From CAXXIC01 sp964534355 (GTDB lineage: Bacteria > Bacteroidota > Bacteroidia > Bacteroidales > UBA7332): a stretch of 16,078 bases of DNA. Of the stretch, positions 8,012-14,148 are shown piece by piece; position 1 is the stretch's first letter, and every line of letters begins with the position of its first letter. Both the position numbers and the translations under genes were made by a program. The DNA lies in the NCBI GenBank assembly GCA_964534355.1, contig CAZHNZ010000097.1, forward strand, positions 1 to 16,078, written 5' to 3'. Under the pieces are notes generated by a model that saw only the letters and a program-made list of their open reading frames with translations, had not been told where the DNA came from and searched no databases.

Positions 8012-8635
8012 TTAGAAGCCGAACCCTAATGTAACGGAAACCATTGGCGAAATAGATGAGTTCATAAAGTCGTATGCCGGAGTGCTGTTTTTACTAAAAA
8101 AGTAGATGTAATTTATGCTTAAATTATACTCATCATTAACAGAAAAGCCTGCTTTCAATTTCGCGCAATAATTGCACAGTACATCTGATTTTTCCTTATA
8201 GGTGTTGTTGTTGTATTTATAACTAAATTCTGGGACAATCTCAACCTTACCTCCGAATCCACCTGCAACAAAGAATTCCGTCTCTTCATAGATAGGGGCA
8301 CTACAGGATAAACCAATAGTAAGCGGAAACTGTGAAATGGAAATACTATTTTTTGAAGGAGTTTTTGTTCCATAATACTGGTAAGGCTGTGTCATATTAT
8401 ATTTATTAAATAAATAATCAAAATCGACAAACAGCTTACATCTGTCGTTAACTACGGGTGCCTGATATTCGACTCCCAAATTCATCCCAATTTCATTAAA
8501 ATTGACTACCATGCCATTATAATCCTGCAATATAATCGTTGGTCCGGCATGTATAGAAAAACTTGTTTGAGAAAACAGTTTTGTATTATGAATAGTGCAA
8601 ACCAAAATCAGAAATAAAGAGAAATAATATTTCAT
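8012..8635 (-). CDS. Outer-membrane beta-barrel protein (porin family type)
   Basis: A 207-aa exported protein. Residues 1-22 form a signal peptide (MKYYFSLFLILVCTIHNTKLFSQ, cleavage near FSQ/TS). The mature part is rich in alternating hydrophobic strands typical of small Bacteroidota barrels (outer membrane protein beta-barrel / PorT-like group): FSIHAGPTI, MNLGVEYQAPV, CKLFVDFDYLF, FPLTIGLSCSAPI, FFVAGGFGGKVEI, AKLKAGFSVNDEYNLSINYIYFF and the end MVSVTLGFGF, which finishes on an aromatic residue as barrel proteins often do. About eight strands fit the length. No specific transport or binding role can be read from it. It stands alone, with its own well-formed promoter and about 500 bp of gene-free DNA downstream. 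The family call is based on pattern, not on a signature motif. Confidence 0.75.
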   Translation of the reverse strand: MKYYFSLFLILVCTIHNTKLFSQTSFSIHAGPTIILQDYNGMVVNFNEIGMNLGVEYQAPVVNDRCKLFVDFDYLFNKYNMTQPYQYYGTKTPSKNSISISQFPLTIGLSCSAPIYEETEFFVAGGFGGKVEIVPEFSYKYNNNTYKEKSDVLCNYCAKLKAGFSVNDEYNLSINYIYFFSKNSTPAYDFMNSSISPMVSVTLGFGF

Positions 8636-8673
8636 TTTCAGATAATTGTATTTATTGTAACATTTTGATTACA

Positions 8674-8705
8674 CAAAAATACACCAGATCTATCGAAATA
8701 TCAAA
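8674..8705 (-). promoter_or_regulatory. Bacteroidota-type promoter of the beta-barrel gene
   Basis: On the minus strand, TTTG (8705-8702) is followed by a 20-base spacer and TATTTTTG (8681-8674). This matches both halves of the Bacteroidota housekeeping promoter (TTTG at -33, TAnnTTTG at -7) with normal spacing, giving a leader of about 30 bases before the ATG at 8635. It is the best promoter in the window. Confidence 0.75.
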
Positions 8706-8765
8706 TGAAAAGGTCTATAGGTCAAAATTGAGGCTGTTTTTAATAATATGAATGGATATGTGTGG

Positions 8766-9083
8766 TTAACCTACCATTGACGCGAAAGATAATAAAAAAG
8801 ATGATTGGGGGTTGGTTGGATATGCATGATCAATTATTTGCGAACGGATTTGTTGTGACATTTCGGGTGTCAGCAGAGAGCCACAAACCTCTACTGTTCC
8901 GCATTGAGGCAACAAATATCCCTGTAGCACCTTTAGCAACGAGGATTTTCCCCGGCCCGATTGCCCGGCAATGCAAACAATTTCGCCTTCATAAACAGTC
9001 AGATCAAACTGTTTGAGGAGTATATTGTCACCGATTATCAGGTCGATGGAACGAAGCAATGCGATGGGTTTGTCGGAAATCAT
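8766..9083 (-). pseudogene. Truncated ABC-transporter ATP-binding protein
   Basis: The 105-aa product from the ATG at 9083 begins as a normal ABC ATPase: an A-loop region (IALLRSIDLIIGDNILLKQFDLTVYEGEIVCIAG) and a Walker A motif GQSGRGKSSLL, followed by LQGYLLPQCGTVEVCG. The Q-loop, LSGGQ signature, Walker B and H-loop are all missing. After residue 85 (IRSQI) the sequence leaves the family and reaches a stop. A complete domain needs about 200-220 residues, so this cannot be a working ATPase. No remaining part is found on either strand up to the next gene, so it looks like a 3' deletion rather than a frameshift. The start is intact and a TATCTTTG box lies just upstream. The frame also opens at a TTG (9104), but that overlaps the box. 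Confidence 0.75.
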
Positions 9084-9101
9084 TGGCAATGGATTAAGGG
9101 A

Positions 9102-9109
9102 CAAAGATA
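9102..9109 (-). promoter_or_regulatory. Possible -7 promoter box of the truncated ABC gene
   Basis: The minus strand reads TATCTTTG, a match to TAnnTTTG, 19 bases before the ATG at 9083. No -33 TTG at normal spacing is visible. Confidence 0.4.
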
Positions 9110-9393
9110 GGGAGTTGTTTTCAATTAGATTAATGCATGGAATCGTCGTCTGCCATCTTGCAAAACGGATGCCTTGCTTCAGGTTGGGGCATATATGTTG
9201 GGACTTATATACAAAAGATAGATATGCCCAGATTCATATGGAATAACAACCAACACATTCGCGTCATGTGTTGCTGCGTTTCAATATGCATATACGAAGG
9301 CAAATGCCTTTACTTGTCATCCTGAGTATATTCAGTGCAAAGATATAGCATCAAATCTTCACGCTTAAAAACAGACGATAGATAAATCGATAT
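9110..9393. other. Gene-free region upstream of the truncated ABC gene
   Basis: Short open frames on both strands match nothing I recognise. A further TATCTTTG (minus strand, 9345-9338) and a small dyad AAGGCA-aa-TGCCTT near 9298 are the only structures noted. With the disrupted ABC gene beside it, this stretch may be decayed sequence. Confidence 0.5.
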
Positions 9394-9460
9394 CAGGTAA
9401 TTAAAAGAACTTTTTCTAACTTTTAGCGGAGGCTAAAGTTAGAAAAAGTTCTTTAACCTG
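9394..9460 (-). terminator. Long hairpin after the LamG gene
   Basis: GAACTTTTTCTAACTTTTAGC (in two halves, 9407-9416 and 9417-9427) pairs with 9432-9451 except for one bulged base, around a GGAG loop (GTCC-type on the other strand: CTCC). With looser pairing the stem extends outward to CAGGT/ACCTG at 9394 and 9460. Thirty-one bases separate it from the stop codon of the minus-strand LamG gene, so termination or mRNA 3' protection is the likeliest role. Its length of 67 bases is more than an ordinary terminator needs; a small palindromic repeat element is the alternative. Confidence 0.6.
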
Positions 9461-9491
9461 TTTCCAAAAACGAAAGATAATTAACCTAAGA

Positions 9492-11327
9492 CTATTTCTT
9501 GATCAGTTTTTGGAAAAACGTTCCCTCTTCAGATTCAATCTTAATCAGATATACTCCTCTCTTCAGTGCCGAAACATCTACACTTACATTGTCGGCATCT
9601 ATAGTTCTGCTCAGAACAATACTACCCCGCATATCCAGAATGGTTAATATTGATCGTTTTTCGCACCCTTTTACCTGCAAAAAATCCTGCACCGGATTGG
9701 GCAGCACTGTCAAAGCTGACCTCTTACCTTCTTCGACTGCCACGACACTATTTACCGGTTCCTGTGTAATTAACAAATAATCCATTTGGTGCGTATGCCC
9801 GGTCCACCAACCGTACGAAGAGATATAGAATCTGGCATATTTCATTTCAGATGAGAGTGCATCGATTGTCACTGATGCCAGCTCTTTCCCGTTAATCGAC
9901 TCGGTCGCTTTCCCGGTTTTCGGATCATAAGTCACAACCTCATCAAACCACTGTGCCCAGGGAACTACTGCCGGCTGACTGATCACTCCCGGTACATATT
10001 TGGGATCTATGGTACTCCATCTTCCTCCTATATACAGACCATACATATTAAAATAGCTATAGTTTGTGTAGCTAACCACAACACCTTTACTCCAACCACC
10101 CTGAGGTATAAAGCTAGCTGTTTTGCCAAATTCAAAGTTAAAAAAATGATTTACCTCATTATTTGCATAACTGACATAAGCGCGACGATAAATCTTTATC
10201 GGATTCTGATTATTCACATTCAGCACCAGCGAATAAGCAAATCCGCTTTTGTCTATTACATCGGTCGACAATTTAAAGATACCCCCGCTTTCAACAACGG
10301 AATTGCCCTCAGTAGTCCATTTTGTCGAAATACTATTGTCATTGAAGTTGTCAAAAAATAGAGTGTCCGATTTTGACGTGGCAACAGCTGCGCTTTGTGT
10401 AATATTAATTGTGTCACTGGTCACACCGTTACAATAAACAATAACCTGTGCAGTACGGGAAGCACCTGTATTCATTGACGATTTCAATGATATGGTTGCG
10501 TCTCCTGTACCTGTTGTAGGCGAAACAGACAGCCATGATTTATCAGATACTACCGACCAATTCAAATTAGAGGTTACTTTTACAGTAGAGCTATCCAATT
10601 TCGACGATAAAACAACAGAAGATTCAGAAAGTGATAAATAATCTTTAGCTGAGAAGAGTTGTTCGATTTCAGGGACTGTCAATACCCTGTTCCAGATAGC
10701 AATATCATCCATCACTCCCTTAAAGAAATCAAGATATAATAGACTATTGGCACCAATACGAACCGGGTTTGTATTGGCGGGCGTACTTCCTGTTTGCGGA
10801 ATTGTAGAATCCAGTTTTCCATTTTTATAAAACCTGACATTGCTTCCATCATAAGTCACGACCAAATGCGTCCAGGTATTATTCTTTGTAAAGTCAGGAT
10901 TACTAATAGTTTTTGTTACTTTTGAGTCAGCAACAATCAATCGAACCTGATTATTGGGGCGATGATCAATCAACCATGAATCAGATGTATTTACTGTAGC
11001 TTTATCAATCAACCGTTGAGACAGCAATGTATTCTCAGTTTTATACCATAAAGAGAAAGAAAAAGAACCTGAAAGGTTCAAGGCCGAATTGTGAGCTATT
11101 TGGATATAATCATTTATGCCATCAAAATAATATGCATTATTAGGATTTCCAAATCTATCTATCGACCCAACTGGCCCCCACAAAACACCGTGATAATTAT
11201 TCCCGCTAAAGTCATTGGCATTGCCATTAAATGGCCAATATCCAATAAGACCTGCTTTAGGAAATTGTGCAAAAACATTAAAACCCAAAGTGACCAAAAG
11301 CACCAAAATAGAAGCCCCTTTCTTCAT
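9492..11327 (-). CDS. Secreted LamG/BACON protein with T9SS sorting domain
   Basis: A 611-aa exported protein. The frame is open up to 11420, but the ATG at 11327 opens a clear signal peptide (MKKGASILVLLVTLGFNVFAQ), and the extra 31 residues would overlap the upstream gene. Domains in order: a LamG/laminin-G-3 (concanavalin A-like) domain at about 25-227 with LIGYWPFNGNANDFSG, YYFDGINDYIQI, WTHLVVTYDG and GVMDDIAIWNRVLT; a BACON domain at about 230-313 (NWSVVSDKSWLSVSP); a region at about 322-522 that looks like a second jelly-roll (LFFDNFNDNSISTKW...MDYLLI) but lacks recognisable GH16 catalytic acids; and a type A T9SS sorting domain at about 530-611 (VLPNPVQDFL...GVYLIKIESE). The parts suggest binding of glycans at the cell surface rather than catalysis, though an unrecognised enzyme in the third region is possible. 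It follows the lipoprotein gene by 55 bp. Confidence 0.88.
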   Translation of the reverse strand: MKKGASILVLLVTLGFNVFAQFPKAGLIGYWPFNGNANDFSGNNYHGVLWGPVGSIDRFGNPNNAYYFDGINDYIQIAHNSALNLSGSFSFSLWYKTENTLLSQRLIDKATVNTSDSWLIDHRPNNQVRLIVADSKVTKTISNPDFTKNNTWTHLVVTYDGSNVRFYKNGKLDSTIPQTGSTPANTNPVRIGANSLLYLDFFKGVMDDIAIWNRVLTVPEIEQLFSAKDYLSLSESSVVLSSKLDSSTVKVTSNLNWSVVSDKSWLSVSPTTGTGDATISLKSSMNTGASRTAQVIVYCNGVTSDTINITQSAAVATSKSDTLFFDNFNDNSISTKWTTEGNSVVESGGIFKLSTDVIDKSGFAYSLVLNVNNQNPIKIYRRAYVSYANNEVNHFFNFEFGKTASFIPQGGWSKGVVVSYTNYSYFNMYGLYIGGRWSTIDPKYVPGVISQPAVVPWAQWFDEVVTYDPKTGKATESINGKELASVTIDALSSEMKYARFYISSYGWWTGHTHQMDYLLITQEPVNSVVAVEEGKRSALTVLPNPVQDFLQVKGCEKRSILTILDMRGSIVLSRTIDADNVSVDVSALKRGVYLIKIESEEGTFFQKLIKK

Positions 11328-11382
11328 AAGTACAATCTTTAAATGATCTATATATGCTATTCCTTTTGCAAACCAACTGGCA

Positions 11383-12207
11383 TTAATGTCTTCTGTGTCC
11401 GAATAAAGGTTTTTCAACACATTGTTTTAGTTCTACACTTTTAAACTCTGCGTATGCATATGAACCCCATTTCCATTTCATACCGGACGGCACTACCGAG
11501 CTATAAGAAACCACCTCTCTCCTCGAATTCAGGCTCGTGGAAACAGAGTCAATAGAAACAGAGATTTCATTCCACCCTTTTGACAAACTGACATTAAATT
11601 TTTCTTTCACATATTCAGATGTCAAGATGTTATTCAGACTAATATCAGACGAATAATAAACCCCTTTAATTACACAATCTTTATTTGAATATACAAACTT
11701 AGACATACAAAAGCCAGCTTGTTGTTTAAAACAGAGGGGTTTGTTTACTTTGTACAAATAACCAGTTTCAATTTTGTTTTTTGTAGTTATAAATTCCCCT
11801 TCAGTAGTCATTGCGTCATTTACACTTAACGATCCCTCAAACTTTCCCATCGAGATATAGCTCGAAGACGAATCTACGAAAGACTCGAATTGTAATGTTT
11901 CCATTTGTGCCGTGGTTGGGACTGATAAGGTCATGGAAAACGAACCAGAAGAAGAGATCAAACCTCGGGCAATTTCAAAACTGTACTTTTCAAATCCGTT
12001 ATCAACATATCCTTTACATTTAACAGAATCAATTGATCCAACTACAAACGAATCTATCTGACTACTCACAGCACTTGTTGCGACAATGGCTGTATTAGTC
12101 ACTGTAGTGCTAGCAGCTGAAGTGGAATTGTCCGTCTTATCACAGCCGATCATTAATAATGCACCAAGTAAAACTGATAATCCCGGAATAAAAAATTGTT
12201 TTTTCAT
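11383..12207 (-). CDS. Lipoprotein of unknown function
   Basis: A 274-aa lipoprotein. Residues 1-21 are a signal peptide ending in the lipobox LLMIGC, with C22 as the lipidated cysteine. A Ser/Thr/Ala-rich linker follows (about 25-50), typical of surface lipoproteins. The rest alternates short beta-strand-like stretches (FSMTLSVPTTAQMETLQFESF, KGWNEISVSIDSVST) and is probably an all-beta domain; I do not recognise the family. There are six cysteines after C22, which is unusual enough to note. The protein ends in HRRH. It is the first gene of a likely two-gene operon with the LamG/T9SS protein, so the two may act at the same surface. Its leader contains a small hairpin (12260-12283), and two possible -7 boxes lie upstream. 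Confidence 0.75.
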   Translation of the reverse strand: MKKQFFIPGLSVLLGALLMIGCDKTDNSTSAASTTVTNTAIVATSAVSSQIDSFVVGSIDSVKCKGYVDNGFEKYSFEIARGLISSSGSFSMTLSVPTTAQMETLQFESFVDSSSSYISMGKFEGSLSVNDAMTTEGEFITTKNKIETGYLYKVNKPLCFKQQAGFCMSKFVYSNKDCVIKGVYYSSDISLNNILTSEYVKEKFNVSLSKGWNEISVSIDSVSTSLNSRREVVSYSSVVPSGMKWKWGSYAYAEFKSVELKQCVEKPLFGHRRH

Positions 12208-12259
12208 TTAAATTTTTTTTTGAATTTTGCCTACTCATAACGCTTTTCGGCATCCGCTT

Positions 12260-12283
12260 CCTACCTTGTTTCGGATTGGTAGG
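12260..12283 (-). other. Hairpin in the lipoprotein-operon leader
   Basis: CCTACC (12260-12265) pairs with GGTAGG (12278-12283) around a 12-base loop. It is in the AT-rich leader 53 bases before the lipoprotein ATG. It is short and could be chance, but it would be part of the mRNA from either candidate start further upstream. Confidence 0.3.
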
Positions 12284-12488
12284 TAGTTCTGTTTATTTAT
12301 TAAATCTTGCATAACCATTACTTCCTCCTGATATATTGCAAAAATAGCAGAGCCGCAATCCAACTGACTTAACATTACCTTTCTGCTCTACGGAATACGA
12401 TTCGACCCAACGGGGCACAAAATATGCTGATTGACGTATTCCCTGTTTATAAATCTATTATTACGATATTTCTATTTTATTATTGGTG

Positions 12489-12496
12489 CAAAGTTA
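12489..12496 (-). promoter_or_regulatory. Possible -7 box next to the tandem repeat
   Basis: The minus strand reads TAACTTTG, which fits TAnnTTTG. No TTG lies at the normal -33 distance; instead the 21-bp tandem repeat begins 16 bp upstream. A promoter with a poor -33 and repeated sites just upstream is what an activator-dependent promoter looks like. It would give a leader of about 275 bases to the lipoprotein gene. A second minus-strand box, TATTTTTG at 12346-12339, is an alternative. Confidence 0.4.
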
Positions 12497-12512
12497 TTGA
12501 ATAATGCAATAG

Positions 12513-12554
12513 TATTTGGTTCAAATCGTAAAATATTTGGTTCAAATCGTAAAA
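12513..12554. repeat. Perfect 21-bp tandem direct repeat, probable operator
   Basis: Two identical 21-bp units run head to tail (12513-12533, 12534-12554). Each holds the dyad ATTTG-gtt-CAAAT followed by CGTAAAA. A degenerate third unit may follow (TTTTCGG...CCGTAAAT, 12555-12579). The 21-bp period equals two helical turns, so proteins bound to each unit would sit on the same face of the DNA, as for AraC-family or similar regulators. It lies between the lipoprotein operon and a dead AraC-like gene. Confidence 0.6.
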
Positions 12555-12714
12555 TTTTCGGCACCAACAACCGTAAATAATGCTTTTACATGGTTTTCTT
12601 CTCAATTATTTTTAATTGAAAGCAATATATACGTCAACTTACTTTGGTGTGAATTAATGTAAATTAGTCAGTGCTGATATATCAAAAAAACAGAGATTGA
12701 TAATTAAATACCAG

Positions 12715-12722
12715 TAAATTTG
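12715..12722 (+). promoter_or_regulatory. Possible -7 box before the AraC remnant
   Basis: TAAATTTG fits TAnnTTTG and lies 42 bp before the ATG at 12765, with a TTG 15 bases upstream, shorter than the usual 19-21. It may be the old promoter of the decayed regulator. Confidence 0.3.
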
Positions 12723-12764
12723 TGTAGCTGTTCAATTCGCATAAAACCAGTCTTGATAAAAAAG

Positions 12765-13040
12765 ATGATTACGCAACATATTACCCATATTCTCTAATCC
12801 GATTTGGCTGATGCAATAATTCTCGATGATGCACTGGCCAAAAAGCTACTTGATTATTTTGAACAGGCGCAATCGTATCTTTAACCAGATATGACACTAA
12901 CTGCTGTTTGACTGTTACTTAACACAAACAGTGCCTATTTGTCCACATTAATTAATCAACAATTAGGAGTAAACTTCAATACATTTGTTCGTCGCTATCG
13001 GGTAAACTATATTCAGGATATAATTACAGAAAAAGAGTAG
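12765..13040 (+). pseudogene. Decayed AraC-family transcriptional regulator
   Basis: One continuous frame, interrupted by stops at 12795 (TAA), 12882 (TAA) and 12909 (TGA) and closed by TAG at 13038, carries an AraC-type DNA-binding region. The segments read LAKKLLDYFEQAQSYL, then PDMTLTAV, then LLLNTNSAYLSTLINQQLG and VNFNTFVRRYRVNYIQDII. The last two match the first helix-turn-helix and linker of Bacteroidota AraC regulators (compare the common pattern NRSYLSxxIN...NFNTFxNRYR). The second helix-turn-helix is missing or scrambled after TAG, and the sensor part upstream is absent. Three stops in about 90 codons without a frameshift point to an old pseudogene drifting by substitutions. Its position just before the GH16 and GH27 genes suggests it once regulated them or the divergent operon. 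Confidence 0.75.
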
Positions 13041-13089
13041 CGTAAACAGGACCAATTTACCAGTATTTCCGGGAGGAGGATGAAAACTT

Positions 13090-13119
13090 TATCAAAGAGA
13101 CCAACGTTATTCTTTGATA
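13090..13119 (+). promoter_or_regulatory. Inverted repeat upstream of GH16
   Basis: TATCAAAG (13090-13097) and CTTTGATA (13112-13119) form a perfect 8-bp inverted repeat with a 14-base gap, 33 bp before the GH16 ATG. The centre-to-centre distance of 22 bp suits a dimeric regulator; a leader hairpin is the other reading. No TAnnTTTG box with the right spacing is found just upstream. Confidence 0.4.
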
Positions 13120-13152
13120 CCCGTATACCCTGAAATTCAAATACCTGCAAAA

Positions 13153-14067
13153 ATGAAACCATTGTCCATTATTTTCATTTACGGAATTCTTTGCCCTATA
13201 CTAGCCATGTCGGCCAAAGGCAATACTGCATCTGTGGTTCTCAAAACCGTCAACCAGCAAACAATTGATAAACAGACACCTAAACACTCTGTTCCGTTTA
13301 TCAATCCCGATTCCACATCTGCGAAATTGCTCCGGAAAAGCTGGAAGCTGGTCTTTTCCGATGAGTTCAACGATACACAGATGGATACCACGAAATGGAA
13401 TGTAGAAGCCGGCACCAAAAAACGGGTCGATATTATGCTCTATGCCGAAAATCAGGTGGAAGAGAAAGAGGGTCGGGCATACATTTATTACCGAAAATCG
13501 AATTTGAGCGATACGGCTTATATGGCTGGCCGTTTTAATTCGAACAAAAAATATGCGGCCACCTACGGCTTCTTCGAATGCCGGATGCACATTGTTAAAC
13601 CCGATGGGCATCAGACGGCCTTCTGGATGATGCCCGAAGGAAACGGGATGAAGACCGGTGAAGGCGTGGATGGTACTGCAAACGATGGCGCAGAGATTGA
13701 CATTATTGAGGGGAACAAAACCAATCTCTATTCTACCGGACTACATTGGGATGGTTACTCGAAAACGACCCACAAATCGAACGGGAAGCTGATAAAAACG
13801 CCCGGCATTCACGATACGGAGTTCCACATCTATGGCTTCGAATGGTCGCCCGATTGCCTGAGGTTTTATATCGATGGCAAAGTGGTGCGGGAAATCACCG
13901 ACCCGAAACTAATTCCGCATGTACCCCATTTCCTCTATTTTTCAGGTAGTTGCTTTGGTCAAAACGACTGGGTGGATGGCGATATCCGCAAGAATGAGTT
14001 TATTCAGCGTGGGGGCGTGGATAGAGCTTATATTGACTATGTGCGGGTCTATCAACGCAGAAAGTGA
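13153..14067 (+). CDS. Secreted GH16 family glycoside hydrolase
   Basis: A 304-aa secreted endo-acting glycosidase of the GH16 family, whose members cut beta-1,3/1,4-linked glucans or galactans. The frame opens at a TTG (13114), but the ATG at 13153 starts a signal peptide (MKPLSIIFIYGILCPILAMSAKG). A linker of about 40 residues precedes the catalytic jelly roll, which begins at WKLVFSDEFND and ends with YIDYVRVYQRRK. The catalytic signature is EIDIIE (E181 nucleophile, D183, E186 acid/base), preceded by AFWMMPEG and followed by FHIYGFEWSPDCLRFYIDGKVVR. The residues that choose the substrate cannot be read by eye, so laminarin, mixed-linkage glucan, agar/porphyran-like and arabinogalactan backbones all remain possible. 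The GH27 next to it favours a galactose-containing glycan. Codon usage is GC-richer than in the intergenic DNA, like the two genes after it. Confidence 0.92.
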   Translation: MKPLSIIFIYGILCPILAMSAKGNTASVVLKTVNQQTIDKQTPKHSVPFINPDSTSAKLLRKSWKLVFSDEFNDTQMDTTKWNVEAGTKKRVDIMLYAENQVEEKEGRAYIYYRKSNLSDTAYMAGRFNSNKKYAATYGFFECRMHIVKPDGHQTAFWMMPEGNGMKTGEGVDGTANDGAEIDIIEGNKTNLYSTGLHWDGYSKTTHKSNGKLIKTPGIHDTEFHIYGFEWSPDCLRFYIDGKVVREITDPKLIPHVPHFLYFSGSCFGQNDWVDGDIRKNEFIQRGGVDRAYIDYVRVYQRRK

Positions 14068-14100
14068 GTTACAAGCTGTCAGAAACCATCGTAAAGCTGC

Positions 14101-14127
14101 TTGGATGAAGAGATTTGTTTATATTTG
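14101..14127 (+). promoter_or_regulatory. Candidate promoter of the GH27 gene
   Basis: TATATTTG (14120-14127) fits the -7 consensus and is followed by C. A TTG at 14101-14103 is 16 bases upstream, slightly closer than usual. The start ATG at 14149 would have a leader of about 15 bases. It suggests that GH27 can be transcribed apart from GH16. Confidence 0.5.
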
Positions 14128-14148
14128 CAAAATAATAATCATGTTTGT

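Larger units (their letters stand above)
12208..13152. other. 945-bp region without an intact gene
   Basis: This divergent gap between the lipoprotein operon (minus) and the GH16 gene (plus) is AT-rich. It holds the operon leader, the tandem 21-bp repeat, a stop-riddled AraC-family remnant and an inverted repeat before GH16. No intact open frame in it looks like a real protein. Confidence 0.7.

Noticed and set aside
8730..8741. GAGGCTG followed by TTTTT resembling the terminator at 4890-4926
   Set aside because: The pairing CAGCCTC arm is absent upstream, so no hairpin can form.
9298..9311. Small palindrome AAGGCA-aa-TGCCTT
   Set aside because: Loop of two bases and short stem; may be chance in gene-free DNA.
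9338..9345. Extra minus-strand TATCTTTG box
   Set aside because: No -33 element and no gene start within 250 bp; six fixed bases recur by chance in AT-rich DNA.
11328..11420. N-terminal extension of the LamG protein
   Set aside because: It would precede a perfect signal peptide and overlap the upstream lipoprotein gene.
12513..12554. CRISPR-like repeat
   Set aside because: Two units abut with no spacer, and no cas gene is present; a tandem operator fits better.
13201..13611. Minus-strand open frame (136 aa) opposite GH16
   Set aside because: Antisense to the GH16 catalytic domain, no domain or start signal; shadow frame.
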